A stretch of 64,000 nucleotides of DNA from Curtobacterium flaccumfaciens (GTDB taxonomy: Bacteria > Actinomycetota > Actinomycetes > Actinomycetales > Microbacteriaceae), in the NCBI RefSeq assembly GCF_013359815.1, contig NZ_JABMCF010000040.1, positions 597,576 through 661,575 of the forward strand. Reading direction: 5' to 3'. The notes beneath the pieces were generated by a model. It made no database searches. It worked only from the letters and a program-made list of their open reading frames with translations, and was not told the origin of the DNA. The translations under genes were made by a program, and so were the position numbers. Of this stretch, positions 46,831 through 55,905 are shown piece after piece. Each line of letters begins with the position of its first letter. Position 1 is the first letter of the stretch.

Positions 46831-48461
46831 CCACGCCCCCCACGTCGACGGCACCCGACGCCGCGCCCGAAGGCCTGCTCGAGGCCCTCGACGCCTACGA
46901 GGCCGCCCTGCTGGCGAACGACCTCGACGCCCTCGACACCGCCTTCGTCGACTCCCCCGGCACGATGCGCGGCGACGACCGTGGCCTGCTCGTCGGGCAC
47001 GACGCGATCAGCGCGTTCCGCGGGGCACGGGGTGGGGTCGCGACCCGGTCGCTGACGCACGTCGAGGTCCGCCCCCTGACCGAGGACCGCGCCCTCGTCG
47101 TGTCGGTGTCCCGGTTCGCCGCGGGTGGGCAGGGCCTCCAGACCCAGCTCTGGCGCCGCGACGGCGACACCGGCGAACGCGAGACCAACGACGGCGACAC
47201 CGGCGCCCGCTGGCGCATCGAGGCGGCCCACGTCACCGGCCGCCCGAAGGCCGTCGACACCACCGTCTGGCGGGCCGTCGGCGACCCGCTCGTCGCCCCC
47301 ACCGCCTCCGGACCGCTCGACGGCCTGACCGTCGCCGTCAAGGACCTCTACGCCGTCCCCGGCCAGCCGGTCGGCGCGGGCAACCCGACGTACCTGCTCG
47401 AGGCACCGGTCGAGACCGCGCCCGCCGCAGCGGTCGCCGCGCTCCTCGCCGCCGGCGCCTCGATCCGCGGGATCGCACGCACCGACGAGTTCGCCTACAA
47501 CCTGACGGGCCGGAACGCACACCACGGCACGCCGCCGAACAGCGCGGCTCCCACCCGACTGCCTGGAGGCTCGTCCAGCGGATCCGCGTCGGCCGTCGGC
47601 CTCGGGACGGCCGAGATCGGGATCGGCACGGACACCGCGGGATCGGTGCGGGTCCCCGCCTCGTACCAGGGACTCTGGGGCCTCCGGACGACCCACGGAA
47701 CGGTGTCCCGGGACGGGCTGCTCCCGCTCGCACCGTCGTTCGACACCGTCGGGTGGCTCACACGGAGCCCCGGGGTGCTGCTCGCCGCCCTCGACGCCAC
47801 CGTGCCGCCGCCCGCGCCGGCAGGGGCTTCCGACGCGACCGTGCTCGTCGTCCCCGAGGAACTCGTCGCACTCGTCGAACCGGCCGTCGCCCGGTCCTTC
47901 ACCGCCTTCGTCGACACACTCGACGAACCCGTCGCGACCGTCCGGCTGCGGGACCTCGGCATCCCGGACCCCGCAGCACTGCAGGAGCAGATGCGGCTCG
48001 TCCAGGCCGCCGAGGCACTCGCCGCCCACGGCCCCTGGATCGACGCGCACCCCGGCGCACTGAGCGCCGTCGTCGGTGACCGGTTCCGGGCGGCACGCGC
48101 GAACGACCCCGACGCGACCGCCGACGCCGTCGCACGCCTCGACGAGGTGCGTGCGACGATCCGCCGTGCCCTCGCCGGTCGGACGCTGCTGTTCCCGACC
48201 GTGCCCGGACCCGCACCGCTGCTCGACGCGGACACCGCTGCGCTCGAGCGCACCCGGACCGCCACCACGGCGATGACCGCGCTCGCGAGCGTCGGCGGCC
48301 TGCCCGCGGTGAGCGCACCAGCGCTGACCGTGGACGGCGCGCCCGTCGGCGTATGCCTCGTGGGTGGGCCGGCCACCGACCGCGCCCTGGTGATCCGCGC
48401 CGGGCGCATGCTGTCCGACCAGGCCGCCCCGGGCCTCCCGACCGTCTCGGTGGTGCGCTAG
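46827..48461 (+). CDS. AtzH-like/amidase fusion protein
   Basis: A 544-residue two-domain enzyme. Residues about 15-150 resemble the NTF2-like AtzH/DUF3225 domain (MRGDDRGLLVGHDAISAFR); residues about 160-540 are an amidase-signature enzyme with the Ser-cisSer-Lys set Lys172 (VAVKDLYAVPG), the serines in GGSSSGSAS (about 249-251) and nucleophile Ser273 (GTDTAGSVRVP). In s-triazine degraders AtzH and the AtzE amidase are separate proteins that process carboxylated urea intermediates. A fusion fits a substrate-channelling hydrolase. It ends convergently with the SpoU gene, overlapping by 4 bp. Confidence 0.88.
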   Translation: MTTPPTSTAPDAAPEGLLEALDAYEAALLANDLDALDTAFVDSPGTMRGDDRGLLVGHDAISAFRGARGGVATRSLTHVEVRPLTEDRALVVSVSRFAAGGQGLQTQLWRRDGDTGERETNDGDTGARWRIEAAHVTGRPKAVDTTVWRAVGDPLVAPTASGPLDGLTVAVKDLYAVPGQPVGAGNPTYLLEAPVETAPAAAVAALLAAGASIRGIARTDEFAYNLTGRNAHHGTPPNSAAPTRLPGGSSSGSASAVGLGTAEIGIGTDTAGSVRVPASYQGLWGLRTTHGTVSRDGLLPLAPSFDTVGWLTRSPGVLLAALDATVPPPAPAGASDATVLVVPEELVALVEPAVARSFTAFVDTLDEPVATVRLRDLGIPDPAALQEQMRLVQAAEALAAHGPWIDAHPGALSAVVGDRFRAARANDPDATADAVARLDEVRATIRRALAGRTLLFPTVPGPAPLLDADTAALERTRTATTAMTALASVGGLPAVSAPALTVDGAPVGVCLVGGPATDRALVIRAGRMLSDQAAPGLPTVSVVR

Positions 48462-49276
48462 GAGGCGAGCCGCCGGGCGTGGGTGACCGCCCACAGACCG
48501 ACGGCGCTCGCCGCGGCCACGTTGAGCGAGTCGACGCCGTGCGCCATCGGGATCCGGACGGTCGTGTCGGCCGACGCGATCGCGGCCGGCGTCAGTCCCT
48601 GCCCCTCGGTGCCCATCACGAGCGCAACCTTCTCGGGCAGGTCCGCCACGAAGGCGTCGAGGTCGATCGACTCGTCGGTCAGCGCCATCGCGGCCAGGTG
48701 GAAGCCCTGCGCGCGGAGTTCCTCGCCCGCCGCGGGCCAGTCGCCGATGCGGGTCCACGGCACCTGCAGGACCGTGCCCATGCTCACCCGGACGCTCCGG
48801 CGGTACAGCGGATCGGCACACCGCGGGCTGACGAGCACCGCGTCGGCGCCGAGGCCGGCGACGCTGCGGAACACCGCGCCGACGTTCGTGTGGTCGACGA
48901 TGTCCTCGAGCACGACGACGACCTTCGCGTCCCGCACCACGTCGGCGACGCTCGGCAGCTCGGGGCGCTGCATCGCGGCGATCGCACCGCGGTGCATCCG
49001 GAAGCCGGTGAGCTCCTCGAGCAGGGCGTCGGCGCCGACGAAGACCGGCCCGTCGTGCTCCGCGACCAGGGGCAGGACGCTGTCGAGCCACTTCTCCTGT
49101 ACCAGGATGCTCCGCGGCACGTGCCCGGCGCGGACCGCGCGCTCGATGACCGTGTTCGACTCGGCGATGTACAGGCCGCCCTCGGGCTCCGAGACCCGGC
49201 GGAGTGCCACGTCGGTCAGACGGGCGAAGTCGTCGAGGCGGGGATCGTCGAGGGAGTCGATGCGGACGGGGTGCAC
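48458..49276 (-). CDS. TrmH/SpoU family RNA 2'-O-methyltransferase
   Basis: A 272-residue knotted methyltransferase. The N-terminal substrate-binding domain (LRRVSEPEGGLYIAESNTVIERA) is followed by the SPOUT domain with motif 1 NVGAVFRSVAG, motif 2 LVMGTEGQGL and motif 3 IPMAHGVDSLNVAAASAV. The target is probably tRNA or rRNA ribose; which one is not decided by sequence. The GTG at 49276 begins VHPVRIDSL. A strong ribosome-binding site is not visible. It is convergent with the amidase gene and divergent from the sirtuin gene. Confidence 0.9.
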   Translation of the reverse strand: MHPVRIDSLDDPRLDDFARLTDVALRRVSEPEGGLYIAESNTVIERAVRAGHVPRSILVQEKWLDSVLPLVAEHDGPVFVGADALLEELTGFRMHRGAIAAMQRPELPSVADVVRDAKVVVVLEDIVDHTNVGAVFRSVAGLGADAVLVSPRCADPLYRRSVRVSMGTVLQVPWTRIGDWPAAGEELRAQGFHLAAMALTDESIDLDAFVADLPEKVALVMGTEGQGLTPAAIASADTTVRIPMAHGVDSLNVAAASAVGLWAVTHARRLAS

Positions 49277-49464
49277 GGGGCTCGTTTCGGTGTGGTGCGG
49301 GGGCGGCGGGTGGGTCCGGCGGGCCGGGGCCAGCGCGGGTCCGGCGGGCCGGGCCGACACGGGTCCGGGCTGCCGACGGGCTGCTCCGGGCTGCCGCCGG
49401 ACGGGTCCGCCGAGGATGCGCTCCGCCTGGGAAGCGACCGGGACGGTCGGGTGTTGAGGGTACC

Positions 49465-50364
49465 GTGAACAGGGTGCTGGATGATGCTGCGTCGACGACC
49501 GGACCGACCACCGGGGCGGCCGCCGGGTCGGTGACCGCCGACGACCTGGACCGCGTCGTCGAGGTGCTCGCGGGCAAGCGGATCGCCGTGCTCTCCGGTG
49601 CCGGCCTGAGCACCGACTCCGGCATCCCCGACTACCGCGGTGCCGGACGGGTGGTGCGCAAGCCGATGACGTTCCAGGAGTTCCTGGCCGACCCCGCCAA
49701 GCGCCAGCGCTACTGGGCCGGATCGCACCTGGGCTGGCGGAGCTTCGCGGCCGCCGTGCCGAACGACGGACACCGGGCGCTCGCCGCACTCGAGGACGCC
49801 GGGATCGTCGCCGGGGTCATCACGCAGAACGTCGACGGCCTGCACCTGCGCGCCGGCTCCCGCCGCGTCGTCGAGATCCACGGCTCGATGGACCGGGCAG
49901 TGTGCCTGCGCTGCGGGCAGGTCTTCTCCCGCTCCGACCTCGCCGCCACCATCGACCGCGAGAACCCCTGGATCGACGAGCCCGGGTCCGTGCAGCTGCA
50001 GCCGGACGGGGACGTCGAGATCACCGACGTCGAACGGTTCGTCGTGCCCGCGTGCACCGTGTGCGGCGGCGACCTGAAGCCCGACGTCGTCTTCTTCGGC
50101 GAGTTCGTGCCGGCCGAGAAGTTCCGCGAGGCCGTGTCGGTCGTCGCCGACGCCGACGCGCTGCTCGTCGTCGGTTCGTCCCTCACCGTGAACTCGGGCG
50201 TGCGGCTGGTCGACCACGCTGCGCGCCGCAAGAACCCGGTGGTCATCGTGAACCGCGGCGAGACCCGCAGCGACCGTCGTGCGGCCGTGAAGCTCGACGC
50301 CGGCACCACCGAGACGCTCGTGCACCTGGCGGAGCGGCTCAGCGCGGCGGCGTCGACCGACTAG
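49465..50364 (+). CDS. Sir2-family NAD-dependent protein deacylase
   Basis: A 299-residue sirtuin that removes acyl groups from lysine using NAD. The NAD motif GAGLSTDSGIPDYR lies at residues 45-58, TQNVDGLH at 120-127, and the catalytic His139 in EIHG. The zinc ribbon has Cys147/150 and Cys197/200, with a longer insertion between pairs than in class III sirtuins, so deacetylation is the likely activity. GAGGG before GTG 49465 supports that start; GTG 49474 is possible. The region 49277-49464 carries a Gly/Pro-type GGGCC-rich stretch but no gene. Confidence 0.92.
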   Translation: MNRVLDDAASTTGPTTGAAAGSVTADDLDRVVEVLAGKRIAVLSGAGLSTDSGIPDYRGAGRVVRKPMTFQEFLADPAKRQRYWAGSHLGWRSFAAAVPNDGHRALAALEDAGIVAGVITQNVDGLHLRAGSRRVVEIHGSMDRAVCLRCGQVFSRSDLAATIDRENPWIDEPGSVQLQPDGDVEITDVERFVVPACTVCGGDLKPDVVFFGEFVPAEKFREAVSVVADADALLVVGSSLTVNSGVRLVDHAARRKNPVVIVNRGETRSDRRAAVKLDAGTTETLVHLAERLSAAASTD

Positions 50365-50417
50365 CGCGGTCGCGGTTCCCGGACGGGCCTGCCGTTCGCG
50401 TCTGCGAAGATCGACGG

Positions 50418-51056
50418 GTGACGACCCTCCTGTACCTCGTCCGGCACGGCGAGACCGACTGGAACGCGCAACGCCGCATCCAGGGCTCGACCGACATCCC
50501 GCTCAACGACACCGGACGACGGCAGGCCGCCGAGGCCGCCGAGCTCCTGACCCGCCGGCCGTTCGACGCGGTGGTCGCCTCCCCGCTGTCCCGTGCGGCC
50601 GAGACGGGCGCGATCATCGCCGACCGCCTGGGCCTCGACGCACCGACGACGTACCCGGGCCTGGCCGAGCGCTCCTACGGCGAGGCCGAGGGCCTGACCG
50701 ACGACGAGGTGTCGGCACGGTACCCGCACGACGACATCCCCGGTCGCGAGTCCCGCTCCGCGCTGCTCGCCCGCGTCACCGAGACGCTCGGTGAGATCGC
50801 GGTCCGGTTCGACGCCGGCGTCGTCGTGGTCGCGACCCACGGCGCGGTGATCCGCAGTGTCGTGAACGCCGCAGCCCCCGGCACCGCCGACCGCCGCAAC
50901 ACCCCGATCCGCAACGGGTCCATCCACTCGTTCCGGTGGGACCCCGAGCGCTTCCACGCCGAACTCGTCCGGTTCGACGACCCGATCGACGACGTGTCCG
51001 ACGCCACCGGAGGGTCCGCGTTCGAGTACCAGAACCCGTTGGAGCGCCGGGGCTGA
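50418..51056 (+). CDS. Histidine phosphatase family protein
   Basis: A 212-residue phosphoglycerate mutase-like phosphatase. The catalytic RHG motif is YLVRHGETDWNAQRRIQG (His at about residue 10), followed by the conserved Arg in SPLSRAAETG, the acid Glu in LAERSYGEAEG and the second His in VVATHGAVIR. It may act on phosphosugars or alpha-ribazole-type compounds; the substrate is not predictable. The start is GTG 50418, 53 bp after the sirtuin stop, on the same strand. Confidence 0.9.
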   Translation: MTTLLYLVRHGETDWNAQRRIQGSTDIPLNDTGRRQAAEAAELLTRRPFDAVVASPLSRAAETGAIIADRLGLDAPTTYPGLAERSYGEAEGLTDDEVSARYPHDDIPGRESRSALLARVTETLGEIAVRFDAGVVVVATHGAVIRSVVNAAAPGTADRRNTPIRNGSIHSFRWDPERFHAELVRFDDPIDDVSDATGGSAFEYQNPLERRG

Positions 51057-51105
51057 GCGGGGACTAGGCTCCGACGCACCCGCACACCGGGGTGAGGGGA
51101 GCCAC

Positions 51106-51837
51106 ATGTCCGACGACGGAACCAACCGACACGGTCAGCGTGCCCTCGACCAGCAGGACGACGACCTCGACCGGGTGTTCGGTCCCGAGACGGCGAGCGT
51201 CCCCACCCGCACCCGGGCCCGCACGTGGTTCATCATCGGCGGCAGCACCCTCGCGGTGGTCGCGGTCATCGCCGTGGTGCTCGGGTCGATCATCGGGAGC
51301 GTCCAGAACGGCATCGGCGGGGTCTTCCCACGGCCGGACGTGGCGCTCGACCGGTTCGACACGCGCGTGAATGCGCTGCCCGGCGTCACCGACGTGCGGC
51401 ACCATGCCCCGTCGAAGACGGCGTTCGCGAGCTACGACGCCATCGCATCGGTCCGGGCGGACCCGGCGCTCGACCCCGCTGCCCGGCGTGACCTGGTCGC
51501 CGCCATCAGCCGGGCGGCCGACGAGTCCGGCGGCAACGGTGTCCGCGTCGTCGTGGTCGCCGACCTCGGCAACCTGGAGATCGGCGTCACCGGTGCCGGT
51601 GGGGTAGCGGCGAAGCGCCTGGCACTGGCGGACACGCTCGACCACATCGGCGGTGTGACGGAGGTCCGTTGTTCGTGGGAGCGCGGCGGCGACCCGTCCG
51701 ACGCTGCACGCGACCAGTCGATCGTCGTGCGGACCCCGGGTCGGGGTGCAGCGGTGCCGCCGATCGTGTCGCGGGTCACCGAGGAGACGCAGAAGGTGTT
51801 CCCCGGGGCGGACGTGCAGGTCATCGCGCCGGAGTGA
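51106..51837 (+). CDS. Hypothetical single-pass membrane protein
   Basis: A 243-residue protein with a hydrophilic N-terminus (residues 1-40), one membrane helix (WFIIGGSTLAVVAVIAVVLG, about 41-60) and an extracytoplasmic part with two alternating strand-helix units. The layout fits a duplicated ferredoxin-like or BON-like fold (VTDVRHHAPSKTAFASYD, VRVVVVADLGNLEIGV). I do not recognise a named family. The ATG has GAGGGGAG upstream and a TAGGCT box about 40 bp before. It is convergent with the glycosyltransferase gene, with a large palindrome between them. Confidence 0.78.
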   Translation: MSDDGTNRHGQRALDQQDDDLDRVFGPETASVPTRTRARTWFIIGGSTLAVVAVIAVVLGSIIGSVQNGIGGVFPRPDVALDRFDTRVNALPGVTDVRHHAPSKTAFASYDAIASVRADPALDPAARRDLVAAISRAADESGGNGVRVVVVADLGNLEIGVTGAGGVAAKRLALADTLDHIGGVTEVRCSWERGGDPSDAARDQSIVVRTPGRGAAVPPIVSRVTEETQKVFPGADVQVIAPE

Positions 51838-51883
51838 CGTGCGGTGGTGGCGTGGTGTGGCGTGGTGGTGGCGCGTCCGACGT

Positions 51884-51927
51884 GGAACGACACTGTCGAC
51901 GTCGTACGACATCGACATCGTCGTTCC
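51884..51927. terminator. 44-bp near-perfect palindrome, probable bidirectional terminator
   Basis: The 22-base arms pair at 19 of 22 positions without a loop: outer GGAACGAC/GTCGTTCC, inner TGTCGA/TCGACA, centre GTCGTACGAC. It lies between two convergent genes and could form a cruciform. Confidence 0.7.
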
Positions 51928-51978
51928 GCATCGTCACGAAGGCGAGCCCGAGCCCCCGCCCCGCGGCCGCACCAGCCC

Positions 51979-53058
51979 TCAGCCCCGCCGGTCCCCCACG
52001 GCCCGCTCGACGGCCCGGACGACCTGCTCCGCCGAGTCCTGCCACCGGAACCGACCGGCACGCTCGATCGACTGCCGCGAGGCCTCGTCCCACCGTTCCT
52101 CGACCCGCCGGACGGCCGCGGCGAGGGCGGACGGCGACGCCGGGTCGAAGTACTCCGCCGCGGAGCCGCCGATCTCCCGGAAGATCGGGATGTCACTGAC
52201 GACGACCGGGGTCCCGACGCCCATCGCCTCGACGAGCGGGATGCCGAACCCCTCGTCGTACGACGCGGTCGCCAGCGCGGTGGCCGAACGGAGCACGGAC
52301 AGGTACTCCTCGTCGGTGGCGCCGTCGTGGAACACGATCGTCCCCGTGGGAGCCAGCGCCTCGAGCCGTGCACGGTCGGCGTCGGACACCCGCGACATGC
52401 AGTGCAGCGTCCAGTCCGCCCCCAGGAGCGGCAGCGCCGCCGCCAGGGTCTCGACGTTCTTGTACGGCATGAACGAGCCCATGTAGACGAGCGAGCGTCC
52501 ACGTGGCGCTCCGGCCACCCGCGGTGTCGCCGGGTCGGCCGCGTTGTGGGCGACCGTCACGGGTCGCTTCGTCAGCCGGTGCTCGGCGATCAGCCCGGCG
52601 GTCGTCTCGGACACCGTCACGACCCCGTCCGCGCCGTTCAGCAGGAACCGCTGCGGCGCCCAGGACAGGTGGAACGCCCGCCAGCCGAGCCGCAGCGGCC
52701 ACGAGAACTCCCGCGGGGGCGTGCGGTTGCGGTAGTAGATCAGGTCGTGCAGCGTCAGGACGAGCGCGTACCGGCGCCCTCGTGACCCCATCGTCTGCAT
52801 CGGCGAGAACACCGCGTCGAGCCCGAGCCGGTTGACGCGCCGGGCGACGAGCGGCTCCCCCACGTCCGTCGGCGCGGGCAGCAGCTCCCACGGCAGGTCG
52901 GTCGGCAGCGACTCGAGCTGGCGCTCGTCGTTGACGAGCAGCACGTAGTCGTGCCGGTCCGGCAGGTGCGCGACGACCCCGGCGGTGAACCGGCTGATGC
53001 CGTCGTGCCGACCGATCCGCACGTACCGGCAGTCGATGCCGATGCGCAGGCGCGTCAC
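51979..53058 (-). CDS. Glycosyltransferase family 4 protein
   Basis: A 359-residue retaining GT-B glycosyltransferase. The N-terminal Rossmann domain begins LRIGIDCRYVRIGRHDGISRFTAG; the donor-binding C-terminal domain has VYMGSFMPYKNVETL and the E-x7-E region FGIPLVEAMGVGTPVV. The acceptor and donor are unknown; the family includes mannosyl- and glucosyltransferases for cell-envelope lipids. The GTG at 53058 overlaps the stop of the alpha/beta hydrolase (GTGA), so they are an operon. Confidence 0.9.
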   Translation of the reverse strand: MTRLRIGIDCRYVRIGRHDGISRFTAGVVAHLPDRHDYVLLVNDERQLESLPTDLPWELLPAPTDVGEPLVARRVNRLGLDAVFSPMQTMGSRGRRYALVLTLHDLIYYRNRTPPREFSWPLRLGWRAFHLSWAPQRFLLNGADGVVTVSETTAGLIAEHRLTKRPVTVAHNAADPATPRVAGAPRGRSLVYMGSFMPYKNVETLAAALPLLGADWTLHCMSRVSDADRARLEALAPTGTIVFHDGATDEEYLSVLRSATALATASYDEGFGIPLVEAMGVGTPVVVSDIPIFREIGGSAAEYFDPASPSALAAAVRRVEERWDEASRQSIERAGRFRWQDSAEQVVRAVERAVGDRRG

Positions 53059-54047
53059 GACGCGTCCGCCGTCCGGGAGGCCCGCCCCGCCCCCGACGGT
53101 CGGCTGTCCGTCGCGGCCGCGCCGCGTCCAGTGCGTCCAAGGCGTGCGCCACGTCCGGTCGTGTCCGCCATCCGGCGGAGCACCGCCGCCGCGGCCGGAG
53201 CCGGCGTCTCGTAGTGCACCAGGTGGCCGACCCCCGGGATCACGACGAGCTCGGCGTCCCGCAGACGCTCGGCGAGTGCGCGCTGTTCGGGGACGGCGGT
53301 GATGTCGTCGTGCTCGGCCGCGACGAGCAGCACGGGCACCGTGATCCGGTCCGCGTACTCGGAGACGTCGTGGGTGACCGAGGTGCGGAACGCCTCGAGC
53401 ACGCTCGTGCGGTTCGCGAAGGCCGAGAAGTACCGGTCGTGCTGGTCGTGCACCCACCGGCGGACCGCGGGGTCGTGGGACTTCAGCATCGCGATGCTCA
53501 TCGCCCGGACGATCGCGCCGTTCCGCAGGATCCCGAGCCCGATCGGCTTCGGCAGGACCGCACCGGCGCGGTAGTACCCGATCGCGATCGCGGTCCCGAC
53601 AGCACGCGGTCCCTGCAGTGCCGGGGCGGCGATCGGGTTCACGAGCACGAGCAGTCGGGTGTCGAGCCCGGCGGCGACGGTGGCCGACACCACGATCGAT
53701 CCGAACGAGTGCCCGAGCACCACGGTGTCGCGGCCGAGCCCGAGCGCGGCGTGGAACCCGGTCAGCCAGGCCACGTACGCATCGATGTCCGACACCGGCA
53801 GCGGATCGGACACGCCGAAGCCGGGCAGGTCCGGCACGATCACACGGACACCTTCGAGGTGCGCGGCGATGGTCTCGAGCCCGTGGTGGTCCCCGCGGAA
53901 CCCGTGCACGGCGAGCACGGTGCGATCCGCATCCTCGGGCCCGTAGACCCAGTAGTGCGTGGTCCGGCCGTCGACCTGGACGGCCCGGTGCACGACCGGG
54001 GTGGCGGCCATCAACGACTGGTACGGGGAGAGCACGGGCGGTTGCAT
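53055..54047 (-). CDS. Alpha/beta hydrolase
   Basis: A 330-residue serine hydrolase: nucleophile elbow GHSFGS (about residue 117), oxyanion segment VHGFRGDHHG, acid Asp in AAEHDDITAVP and the catalytic His in GVGHLVHY. The long C-terminal tail after residue 290 is Arg/Gly-rich and unlikely to be catalytic. The start is ATG 54047 (MQPPVLSP); ATG 54011 is a shorter option. The substrate is unknown; its coupling to a glycosyltransferase may point to lipid or glycolipid processing. It is divergent from treS. Confidence 0.88.
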   Translation of the reverse strand: MQPPVLSPYQSLMAATPVVHRAVQVDGRTTHYWVYGPEDADRTVLAVHGFRGDHHGLETIAAHLEGVRVIVPDLPGFGVSDPLPVSDIDAYVAWLTGFHAALGLGRDTVVLGHSFGSIVVSATVAAGLDTRLLVLVNPIAAPALQGPRAVGTAIAIGYYRAGAVLPKPIGLGILRNGAIVRAMSIAMLKSHDPAVRRWVHDQHDRYFSAFANRTSVLEAFRTSVTHDVSEYADRITVPVLLVAAEHDDITAVPEQRALAERLRDAELVVIPGVGHLVHYETPAPAAAAVLRRMADTTGRGARLGRTGRGAAATDSRPSGAGRASRTADAS

Positions 54048-54160
54048 CCGCGCCAGTCTAGGGAGCGAACCGCACGAAACCCCGGACACCCGCAGCATCT
54101 CGCGCCTATCGTGTCCGGGGCGGGCCGTCGACCGGTCCGTCGATGACGACGAGGAGCACG

Positions 54161-55870
54161 GTGACCTTCACAGCCCCGATCCAGCTGCCCGGCCTGACGC
54201 TCGACCCGCAGTGGTACAAGCGCTCGGTCTTCTACGAGTGCATGATCCGGTCGTTCGTCGACTCCAACGGAGACGGCATCGGCGACATCCAGGGCGTGAT
54301 CGGCAAGCTCGACTACCTGCAGTGGCTCGGCGTGGACGCCCTGTGGCTGCCGCCGTTCTTCCAGTCGCCGATGCGCGACGGCGGGTACGACATCGCGGAC
54401 TACCGGGCGATCCTGCCGGAGTTCGGCACGCTCGACGACTTCCGCGAGCTCGTGACGAAGTCGCACGAGCGGAACATGCGCATCGTGATCGACATGGTGA
54501 TCAACCACACCAGCGACCAGCACGAGTGGTTCCAGCAGTCCCGCGAGGACCCGGACGGCCCCTACGGCGACTTCTACGTCTGGCGGGACACGGACGAGGA
54601 CTACTCGAACATCCGCATCATCTTCGTCGACACCGAGGAGTCCAACTGGACCTTCGACCCGGTCCGACGCCAGTTCTTCTTCCACCGCTTCTTCTCGCAC
54701 CAGCCCGACCTGAACTTCGAGAACCCCGCGGTCATCGAGGCGATCTACGACGTCGTCCGGCACTGGCTCGACATGGGCGTCGACGGGCTCCGGCTCGACG
54801 CGATCCCGTACCTGTTCGAATCAGAGGAGGGCAACGGCGAGGGCGAGCCGGAGACCCACGAGTTCATCAAGAAGCTCCGCGCGATGGTCGACGACGAGTA
54901 CCCCGGGCGTGTGCTCCTGGCCGAGGCCAACCAGTGGCCGCGCGAGACGGCGGCGTTCTTCGGCACCGACGAGGAGCCCGAGTGCCACATGGCGTTCGAC
55001 TTCCCGGTCATGCCCCGCATCTTCTACTCGCTCCGTGCCCAGCACGCCGCCGAGCTCAAGGCGATCCTCTCCGAGACCCTCGACGTGCCGGCCAGCGCCG
55101 CGTGGGGCGTCTTCCTCCGCAACCACGACGAGCTCACGCTCGAGATGGTGAGCGAGGAGTACCGGCAGGCGATGTACGGCTGGTACGGCTACGACCCGCG
55201 GATGCGCTCGAACATCGGTATCCGCCGACGCCTCGCTCCCCTGCTCGACAACTCCCGCGCCGAGCTCGAGCTCATCCACGCGCTGCTGTTCTCGCTGCCC
55301 GGTTCGCCGTTCCTGTACTACGGCGACGAGATCGGGATGGGCGACAACATCTGGCTGCCGGACCGTGACTCCTCGCGCACGCCGATGCAGTGGACGCCGG
55401 ACCGCAACGCCGGCTTCTCCACCGCCGACCCCGGCAAGCTCTACCTGCCCGTCGTGCAGTCCCTCGTCTACAACTACGCACAGGTCAACGTCGAGGCGCA
55501 GCTCGCCCAGTCGCGCTCGCTGCTGCACTGGGTCCGGAACGTCATCCACACGCGCAAGGCCCACCCGGTGTTCGGTCTCGGCTCCCTGAACGTGCAGGAG
55601 ACCTCCAACGACTCGGTGCTCGCCTTCGTCCGCTCGTGGGAGGGCTCCGGGCAGCAGTTCGGGCCGTCCGCCGAGGACGTCCTGTGCGTGTTCTCGTTCG
55701 CGACGAACCCGACCTCGGTCACGATCTCCGCGCCGGAGTTCGCGGGGCGCCCGCTGTACGACCTGTTCGGCGGCAGCTCGTTCCCGTCGTTCGACGAGGA
55801 CGGCACCGTCACGCTCACCATGGGCACGCAGTCGTTCTACTGGCTGCACGTCGGCGCGCCGACCCGGTAG
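54161..55870 (+). CDS. treS: Maltose alpha-D-glucosyltransferase / trehalose synthase TreS
   Basis: A GH13 enzyme that interconverts maltose and trehalose (about 569 residues from this start). The beta-alpha barrel motifs are clear: IDMVINHTSDQH, the nucleophile Asp in VDGLRLDAIPYL, the acid Glu in VLLAEANQWP, and HD in LRNHDELTLEM; the N-terminus WYKRSVFYECMIRSF is TreS-typical. GTG 54161 with GAGGAG upstream is preferred over ATG 54143, which lacks a ribosome-binding site. There is no fused maltokinase. With glgA/glgC nearby it fits the actinobacterial trehalose-glycogen (GlgE-type) network, though glgE itself is not in the window. Confidence 0.93.
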   Translation: MTFTAPIQLPGLTLDPQWYKRSVFYECMIRSFVDSNGDGIGDIQGVIGKLDYLQWLGVDALWLPPFFQSPMRDGGYDIADYRAILPEFGTLDDFRELVTKSHERNMRIVIDMVINHTSDQHEWFQQSREDPDGPYGDFYVWRDTDEDYSNIRIIFVDTEESNWTFDPVRRQFFFHRFFSHQPDLNFENPAVIEAIYDVVRHWLDMGVDGLRLDAIPYLFESEEGNGEGEPETHEFIKKLRAMVDDEYPGRVLLAEANQWPRETAAFFGTDEEPECHMAFDFPVMPRIFYSLRAQHAAELKAILSETLDVPASAAWGVFLRNHDELTLEMVSEEYRQAMYGWYGYDPRMRSNIGIRRRLAPLLDNSRAELELIHALLFSLPGSPFLYYGDEIGMGDNIWLPDRDSSRTPMQWTPDRNAGFSTADPGKLYLPVVQSLVYNYAQVNVEAQLAQSRSLLHWVRNVIHTRKAHPVFGLGSLNVQETSNDSVLAFVRSWEGSGQQFGPSAEDVLCVFSFATNPTSVTISAPEFAGRPLYDLFGGSSFPSFDEDGTVTLTMGTQSFYWLHVGAPTR

Positions 55871-55893
55871 TCGGGGGTGTCGGTGCGTCCCGT

Positions 55894-55899
55894 TAGCCT
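55894..55899 (+). promoter_or_regulatory. Likely -10 box, leaderless exonuclease gene
   Basis: TAGCCT ends six bases before the GTG at 55906. No Shine-Dalgarno is present. Confidence 0.5.
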
Positions 55900-55905
55900 G
55901 ACCGC

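Noticed and set aside
46134..49625. A very long open frame (about 1160 codons) on the minus strand over the formamidase-amidase-SpoU region
   Set aside because: It is antisense to well-supported enzymes, is Arg/Gly/Ala-rich without motifs, and crosses several gene boundaries; a high-GC shadow frame.
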